From DASUVJ01 sp036378995 (GTDB lineage Bacteria; Patescibacteriota; Saccharimonadia; Saccharimonadales; Saccharimonadaceae): a stretch of DNA of 9,273 bases. The position numbers and the translations under genes were made by a program. The stretch covers positions 1 through 9,273 of the forward strand of contig DASUVJ010000071.1 in the NCBI GenBank assembly GCA_036378995.1, read 5' to 3'. Every line of letters starts with the position of its first letter. The first letter of the stretch is position 1. The notes below the pieces were generated by a model, which saw nothing but the letters and a program-made list of their open reading frames with translations, searched no databases and was not told the DNA's origin. Below, piece after piece: positions 5,861 through 9,273 of this stretch.

Positions 5861-5891
5861 AGAGAAAGACGCACACGGCGTCCTTCCTTTT
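5861..5891 (-). terminator. Probable terminator of the FMN reductase gene
   Basis: On the minus strand a GACGC/GCGTC stem (5868-5872 and 5878-5882) with a 5-base loop extends outward as an A/G-rich arm pairing with a T/C-rich arm, including G-U pairs, and ends in a T-rich run. It starts about 12 bases after the reductase stop and separates it from the padR promoter. The helix is imperfect, so strength is uncertain. Confidence 0.65.
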
Positions 5892-5903
5892 GACTGTATT
5901 AGT

Positions 5904-6449
5904 TTACTTCTTGTGCGATTCTACCCAGTCACCAAATACGCGAACGTATTCGGTGATATTTTTATACCAGCGCTCATCCTTCATAATCCCCTGCTCGTCG
6001 AACATATCATGAGTGGCGTTAGCAAGATATAGCTCAGGCTGACCAAGCATCTCCATCTCAAGGAAAGCTGCGATATGACGCATGTCAGACTGCCCGACCG
6101 CAGTACCTACAGGACCGATCGAACCGCCCACTACACCAGCCGGCTTACCCTTAAACGAGTTTGTACCCCATGGGCGGCTCGCCCAGTCGATGGCGTTTTT
6201 CAACACCCCGGGTACGCTTCGATTGTATTCGGGCATAACGAACAGTATGCCATCGGCCGTCTCAACGGCATCTTTGACGCGGCGCGCCTCAACCGGATAG
6301 TTTTCTTCCAGATCCTGGTTAAACAGTGGCAAGTTAACGTCGATGTACTCGAACTCCATTCGCTCACCCGCGACCTTTTCCATTGTGCCGGCAAGCTTCT
6401 TATTAACTGAATTTTGCTGCAGACTCCCTACAAATACGGCGATCTTCAT
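5904..6449 (-). CDS. NAD(P)H-dependent FMN reductase / quinone-azo-chromate reductase family (ChrR/YieF-like)
   Basis: A 181-aa flavodoxin-fold oxidoreductase of the NADPH_dep_FMN_red family, expected to bind FMN and transfer electrons from NAD(P)H to quinones, azo compounds or metals; the true substrate is not readable. The phosphate-binding FMN loop GSLQQNSVNKKLA is at residues 8-20. The diagnostic PEYNRSVPGVLKNAIDWASRP is at 73-93, with a glycine-rich loop GVVGGSIGPVGTAVG at 105-119. An in-frame ATG exists 75 bases further up, but the family start is MKIAVFVGSL, and an AGGAG (complement of 6456-6460) lies six bases before this ATG, so 6449 is the start. It has its own promoter, overlaid by two inverted repeats, and its own terminator, so it is a single-gene unit probably induced by redox or electrophile stress. 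Confidence 0.93.
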   Translation of the reverse strand: MKIAVFVGSLQQNSVNKKLAGTMEKVAGERMEFEYIDVNLPLFNQDLEENYPVEARRVKDAVETADGILFVMPEYNRSVPGVLKNAIDWASRPWGTNSFKGKPAGVVGGSIGPVGTAVGQSDMRHIAAFLEMEMLGQPELYLANATHDMFDEQGIMKDERWYKNITEYVRVFGDWVESHKK

Positions 6450-6468
6450 CCCCATCTCCTCTCTCTTA

Positions 6469-6507
6469 TTGCTATATCTAGTATAGCAAGTAACTATACT
6501 TTTGCAA
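6469..6507 (-). promoter_or_regulatory. Promoter of the FMN reductase with two overlapping inverted-repeat operators
   Basis: On the minus strand the -35 TTGCAA (complement of 6502-6507) and the -10 TATACT (complement of 6480-6485) are 16 bases apart, with a TG that makes an extended -10. Two perfect inverted repeats overlay it. TTGCTATA (6469-6476) pairs with TATAGCAA (6482-6489) across five bases. AGTATAG (6480-6486) pairs with CTATACT (6494-6500) across seven bases. They share the middle half-site, which coincides with the -10. This geometry fits repression by a dimeric winged-helix regulator such as MarR or HxlR types; no such gene is in the window. Confidence 0.7.
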
Positions 6508-6512
6508 GCTAA

Positions 6513-6537
6513 AGCCTCCCGCATCTTACGGGAGGCT
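6513..6537 (-). terminator. Probable lysS terminator hairpin
   Basis: AGCCTCCCG (6513-6521) and CGGGAGGCT (6529-6537) form a perfect 9-bp GC-rich stem with a 7-base loop, 18 bases beyond the lysS stop. On the minus strand only TTTAGCTT follows, a weak T-tract, so some read-through into the FMN reductase unit is possible. Confidence 0.75.
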
Positions 6538-6555
6538 ATTGGGTGTATATATTAT

Positions 6556-8058
6556 TTAATCAAGTTTTACGTCGGGATAAATATCGCGGGTCGTAGCATC
6601 GTATTCGACGCGAAGCTGCGGGAATGGCACGCCTTCACGCGCAGTAACGCCTTCAAAAATCCAAAAGACGCGCTCACTATTACCCCAGCCACAAGCTGGC
6701 GGCATGCCGTATTCGAGCATTTCAACGTAATCAATATCAAGCATCATTGCCTCGTCGTCACCAGCATCGCGCATGTTTTGCTGCTCGACAAAACGGTTTA
6801 GCTGATCGATCGGGTCGTTAAGTTCAGAGAACCCGTTGCCAAGCTCTGATCCTGCAATCACCGGCTGAAAGCGCTGCACTGTTCGGTCGTCATTAGGATT
6901 ACTTTTAGCGAGCGGACTGATGAATTTTGGTGTGTTAATGAGCCAAACAGGGCCAACAACATCTTTACGGATGTTTTTCCATAACTTATCAATACCACGA
7001 GAGCGGTTTTCGGTCTGCTCTACCTCGAGATTATTATCGGCAAGTGCCTTCTTTACCTCGTCAAGCGTACTTTCGTAAACATCGATGCCGTAGCGGTCTT
7101 TAAGGACCGTAGCATAATCCCACACTTCCCACTCACCGCTCATATCAACGTCAAACCCACGAAGATTAAACTGCAGTGTGCCGAATGTTTCCTGAAGAAC
7201 ATATTTATACATGCCTTCCGTGAACTTCATGCCGTCTTGCCAGTTGGCGTAGGCCCAGTACCATTCCATCGCAACGTGCTCAGGAAGATGCTCGTCGCTG
7301 TAGTTTTCGTTCCTGAAGCGCGGACCAAGGTCATAAACCTTTTCATAACCCGCCCCGATCAGACGCTTTAGTGGCAGTTCATGACTGATGCGCAGGTAAA
7401 AATCCTGATCAAGCGCATCCATATGCGTCACGAATGGGTTGGCGTCAGCTCCACCGGTCGTGTGCTCCAGGACGGGAATATTTACTTCAATAAAACCATT
7501 TTTGTTCAAGTAATCACGAGTTGCTTGCCAAAACTTAGAGCGGCGCACAAAACGATCGCGTACATCCTGGTTGACATTCATATCGACATAACGGCGACGC
7601 AGGCGCTCTTCCTTGTTGGTAAGCTCTGTCGGCATTGGGCGAAGCGACTTGGTCAAAAGGCGCAACGTCTTTACTCCGACAGATATCTCGCCAGTTTTTG
7701 TTTTAATCACCTCACCGGTCGCCTCAATAAAGTCACCCGTATCAAGCAGTGGCAGCTCCTTCATACCCAATACACCGTTTGCCGCATCAAGTTCCGATAC
7801 ATCACCGTCACGTAAGAACAGCTGGATCTGTCCGCTAAAGTCTTTTAATACAATGAAGGCAAGCTTACCAAATTTACGCAGCCCTAAAACGCGACCAGCA
7901 ACCGTAACCGTCTGGCCTTCCATTTCTTCAAAGCGTGGTGCGATCTCGCCCGCGTTGTGAGTTCGGTGCGATTCGGCCGGATACGGATTAATCCCGAGAT
8001 TTTTGAGTTCTTCCAGTTTCCGTAATCGTTCGTCGCGGTAGTCTTGCAGTGTTGCCAT
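6556..8058 (-). CDS. lysS: Lysine--tRNA ligase, class II (LysRS)
   Basis: Charges tRNA-Lys with lysine in the cytoplasm. The 500-aa protein has an N-terminal OB-fold anticodon-binding domain (about 50-135: VTVAGRVLGLRKFGKLAFIVLKD) and a class II catalytic domain. Motif 2 starts at RFRNENYSDEHLPEHVAMEW (247-266). Later conserved blocks are ISPLAKSNPND (380-390), AGSELGNGFSELNDPIDQ (402-419) and the motif 3 region MPPACGWGNSERVFW (452-466, R463). Usual class II LysRS has ISxRHNPEFTMMEFY in motif 2 and GLGIGIDRL in motif 3, so this is a divergent branch, but the sequence is intact. An in-frame ATG lies 57 bases upstream but would place the promoter inside the gene. MATLQDYRDERLRKLEELK is the typical start and follows a TATACT -10 by nine bases. 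No Shine-Dalgarno is seen. Confidence 0.95.
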   Translation of the reverse strand: MATLQDYRDERLRKLEELKNLGINPYPAESHRTHNAGEIAPRFEEMEGQTVTVAGRVLGLRKFGKLAFIVLKDFSGQIQLFLRDGDVSELDAANGVLGMKELPLLDTGDFIEATGEVIKTKTGEISVGVKTLRLLTKSLRPMPTELTNKEERLRRRYVDMNVNQDVRDRFVRRSKFWQATRDYLNKNGFIEVNIPVLEHTTGGADANPFVTHMDALDQDFYLRISHELPLKRLIGAGYEKVYDLGPRFRNENYSDEHLPEHVAMEWYWAYANWQDGMKFTEGMYKYVLQETFGTLQFNLRGFDVDMSGEWEVWDYATVLKDRYGIDVYESTLDEVKKALADNNLEVEQTENRSRGIDKLWKNIRKDVVGPVWLINTPKFISPLAKSNPNDDRTVQRFQPVIAGSELGNGFSELNDPIDQLNRFVEQQNMRDAGDDEAMMLDIDYVEMLEYGMPPACGWGNSERVFWIFEGVTAREGVPFPQLRVEYDATTRDIYPDVKLD

Positions 8059-8067
8059 ATCTGTTAC

Positions 8068-8096
8068 AGTATACCGTATTCTTTTAAAAATGTCTC
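8068..8096 (-). promoter_or_regulatory. Probable lysS promoter
   Basis: On the minus strand GAGACA (complement of 8091-8096, four matches to TTGACA) and TATACT (complement of 8068-8073, five matches) are 17 bases apart. The expected start of transcription is about position 8061, only three bases before the ATG at 8056-8058. The lysS mRNA would be leaderless or nearly so. It lies just downstream of the greA terminator, giving lysS independent transcription. Confidence 0.65.
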
Positions 8097-8109
8097 TTTG
8101 GCCAATCAA

Positions 8110-8137
8110 AAACACCCCGACCTAAGCCGAGGTGTTT
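8110..8137 (-). terminator. Intrinsic terminator of greA
   Basis: On the minus strand AAACACCTCG (complement of 8128-8137) pairs with CGGGGTGTTT (complement of 8110-8119) over 10 bp with one G-U pair and an 8-base loop, followed by further T. It starts 16 bases after the greA stop codon and precedes the lysS promoter. Confidence 0.88.
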
Positions 8138-8153
8138 AATTTAATGACAATTA

Positions 8154-8609
8154 CTAGCTAATCTTAACGATTTCGTAGGTAATTTCGCCCTTTGGAGTCG
8201 TGATGGTGGCAGTGTCGCCTACCTTCTTACCCATAAGCGCTTCACCAATTGGTGACTCGTTGCTTACCTTGCCTTCAAGTGGGTCAGCCTCTACAGGGCC
8301 GACAATCGCGTAAACGACAGTCTTCTTGCCAGTCTTGAGCTCTACCTTACTGCCAAGACTCACTTTTGAAGACTTACCATTTTTGATGATTTCTGCGTTA
8401 AGAAGAATATCTTCGATCTCTGCGATACGGCTTTCAACCAGACCCTGCTCCTCGCGTGCAGCGTCATATTCGGCGTTTTCACTAAGATCGCCATAATCTC
8501 GCGCTTCGGCGATCTTGTCGGCGATATCGCCGCGGCGGCTTTTTAATTCTGCGAGCTCACTCTCAAGCTCGGCTTTGCCTTCATCGGTAATCTGATACAA
8601 CTTTTTCAT
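8154..8609 (-). CDS. greA: Transcription elongation factor GreA
   Basis: Binds the secondary channel of RNA polymerase and stimulates cleavage of backtracked RNA so that stalled elongation can resume. The 151-aa protein has the standard length. Residues 1-76 form the antiparallel coiled coil, whose tip contains ARDYGDLSENAEYDAAREEQ (36-55) with the acidic residues D41 and E44 needed for cleavage. Residues 80-151 are the FKBP-like domain (VSNESPIGEALMGKKVGD, ending YEIVKIS). A longer in-frame start exists 21 bases upstream, but a GGAGG Shine-Dalgarno (complement of 8619-8623) lies nine bases before MKKLYQIT, and would be inside the longer version. The gene stands between proS and lysS on the same strand with its own terminator. 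Confidence 0.97.
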   Translation of the reverse strand: MKKLYQITDEGKAELESELAELKSRRGDIADKIAEARDYGDLSENAEYDAAREEQGLVESRIAEIEDILLNAEIIKNGKSSKVSLGSKVELKTGKKTVVYAIVGPVEADPLEGKVSNESPIGEALMGKKVGDTATITTPKGEITYEIVKIS

Positions 8610-8703
8610 AAATATTTTCCTCCGATCCATTGTAAAATGGGGTTATGTGTTTTAATTTATACGCTATATATAGTGTAATTCACCTTATACCAATTTACAA
8701 TCA
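8610..8703 (-). promoter_or_regulatory. greA upstream region: AT-rich, probable promoter, near-palindrome and Shine-Dalgarno
   Basis: This 94-base gap contains the GGAGG Shine-Dalgarno of greA and an AT-rich promoter-like region. Candidate pairs on the minus strand are TTGTAA (complement of 8695-8700) with TACACT at a 17-base spacing, or TTGGTA with TATATA also at 17; neither is decisive. TACGCTATA-TATAGTGTA (8660-8677) is an 18-bp palindrome with one mismatch. No terminator for proS is evident here, so greA may also be read from proS. Confidence 0.4.
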
Positions 8704-9273
8704 TCATAGTTTAGAAGATAATTCACTACGTGTCAATAGCTTTGTCTCACCTGTCGCGCGTGTCGTAAATTCATAGGTGCCCGCCTCGAGCAAACGGTCA
8801 CTTACTGTAACGCGATACGGAATCCCCATAAGCTCTGCATCGGCAAATTTCGCACCCGGACGCTCGTCGCGGTCATCGTACAAAACGTCGATTCCCCTCC
8901 TACGAAGTTCTTCGTATAGTTCATCGGCGTGACGAGTTGCTTCCTCGCCGCCAATTCGCACCAGATATACTTTAGCAGGTGCGACTGCTTCTGGCCATAC
9001 CAATCCTTTATCATCTGCAAAGTGTTCAGCTAGTACACCCATAAGGCGGCTAATACCCACTCCGTAGCAACCCATAATAATCGATTGCTTCTTGCCGCTC
9101 TCATCCGTGTAATAAACATCTAGAGCGTCAGTGTACTTCGTTTCAAGCGGGAAAATATTCCCTACTTCAATCGCCTTTTTCTCTACCAATTTTGACTTAT
9201 CTAAACCTAGCTTGGCAAGGTTCTCGTCGGTATATACTTCCTCATTGACCGCAAAGCGCTTTTCCTCATCCAG
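8704..9273 (-). CDS. proS: Proline--tRNA ligase (ProRS), C-terminal part (partial)
   Basis: Charges tRNA-Pro with proline. The frame is open to the right edge, so the 5' part of the gene lies outside the window; the last 189 codons and the stop are present. The fragment starts LDEEKRFAVNEEVYTDENLA and continues through EVGNIFPLETKYTDALDVYY, which lies before motif 3. It then has motif 3 MGCYGVGISRLM with the ATP-binding arginine, and a C-terminal anticodon-binding (HGTP_anticodon) domain: VYLVRIGGEEA, ELRRRGIDVLYDDRDERPGA, ELMGIPYRVTVSDR. A TTG within the frame is an ordinary leucine codon, not a start. The gene ends with tandem stops TGA TGA. Whether it carries the YbaK-like editing insertion cannot be seen from this part. 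Confidence 0.96.
   Translation of the reverse strand: MDEEKRFAVNEEVYTDENLAKLGLDKSKLVEKKAIEVGNIFPLETKYTDALDVYYTDESGKKQSIIMGCYGVGISRLMGVLAEHFADDKGLVWPEAVAPAKVYLVRIGGEEATRHADELYEELRRRGIDVLYDDRDERPGAKFADAELMGIPYRVTVSDRLLEAGTYEFTTRATGETKLLTRSELSSKL

Noticed and set aside
6450..6524. Longer start for the FMN reductase giving 206 aa
   Set aside because: The extension covers the promoter, both inverted repeats and the Shine-Dalgarno, and is unlike the family start; MKIAVFVGSL at 6449 fits both family and AGGAG spacing.
7381..7815. 144-aa plus-strand open frame inside lysS
   Set aside because: Antisense to conserved LysRS sequence, with no Shine-Dalgarno or promoter seen.
8059..8115. Longer start for lysS giving 519 aa
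   Set aside because: It would place the lysS promoter inside the gene and adds residues unlike LysRS; MATLQDYRDE is the normal beginning.
8610..8630. Longer start for greA adding seven residues
   Set aside because: The GGAGG Shine-Dalgarno lies inside this extension and is correctly spaced for the ATG at 8609.
8704..9189. proS fragment as a separate 161-aa protein starting at TTG
   Set aside because: The frame is open to the window edge, and the upstream codons continue ProRS sequence, so the TTG is an internal leucine.
1..9273. CRISPR arrays, insertion sequences, tRNA or rRNA genes, attachment sites
   Set aside because: Reading both strands showed no regularly spaced repeats, no transposase motifs and no cloverleaf or rRNA-like segments.

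Overview
The window looks like a piece of a Candidatus Saccharibacteria (TM7, CPR/Patescibacteria) chromosome or a close relative. This is inferred from three things: the divergent but complete SerRS and LysRS, the N-terminal sequence of the HPF/RaiA-like protein, and the very compact spacing with leaderless-looking promoters. TGA is used as a real stop codon (pspC-like gene, ABC ATPase, and a tandem TGA TGA at the end of proS). That rules out the TGA=Gly code of Gracilibacteria/Absconditabacteria. Base composition is near 50% G+C. No tRNA, rRNA, CRISPR array, transposase or phage gene is visible.

Layout from left to right: (1) the 5' end of an hpf/raiA-like gene on the minus strand; (2) a divergent promoter region driving hpf leftward and a 95-residue orphan membrane protein rightward, the latter from an exact TTGACA-N17-TATAAT promoter; (3) a 67-nt hairpin between the convergent ends of the orphan gene and serS; (4) serS; (5) a four-gene minus-strand operon read right to left: PadR-type regulator, large PspC-domain membrane protein, ABC ATPase, MacB/FtsX-type ABC permease, closed by a strong hairpin terminator; (6) an NAD(P)H-dependent FMN reductase under a promoter packed with inverted repeats; (7) lysS; (8) greA; (9) the 3' part of proS, cut by the right edge. 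Every gene except the orphan is on the minus strand.

Most of the window is information-processing housekeeping: three class II aminoacyl-tRNA synthetases, the transcript-cleavage factor GreA and a ribosome hibernation factor. The accessory part is the padR-pspC-ABC operon. It looks like a self-regulated envelope-sensing and export module, with ATGA overlaps coupling its last three genes. Its promoter has a perfect 10-bp palindrome between -35 and -10, suggesting PadR autoregulation.

Two translation-start styles coexist. hpf, the orphan gene, the FMN reductase, greA and the internal operon genes have Shine-Dalgarno sites. serS, lysS and padR have a -10 element only a few bases from the ATG and no Shine-Dalgarno, so their mRNAs are probably leaderless. 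There is no gene-free stretch longer than 300 bases; the longest gap is the 129-nt divergent region at 61-189.
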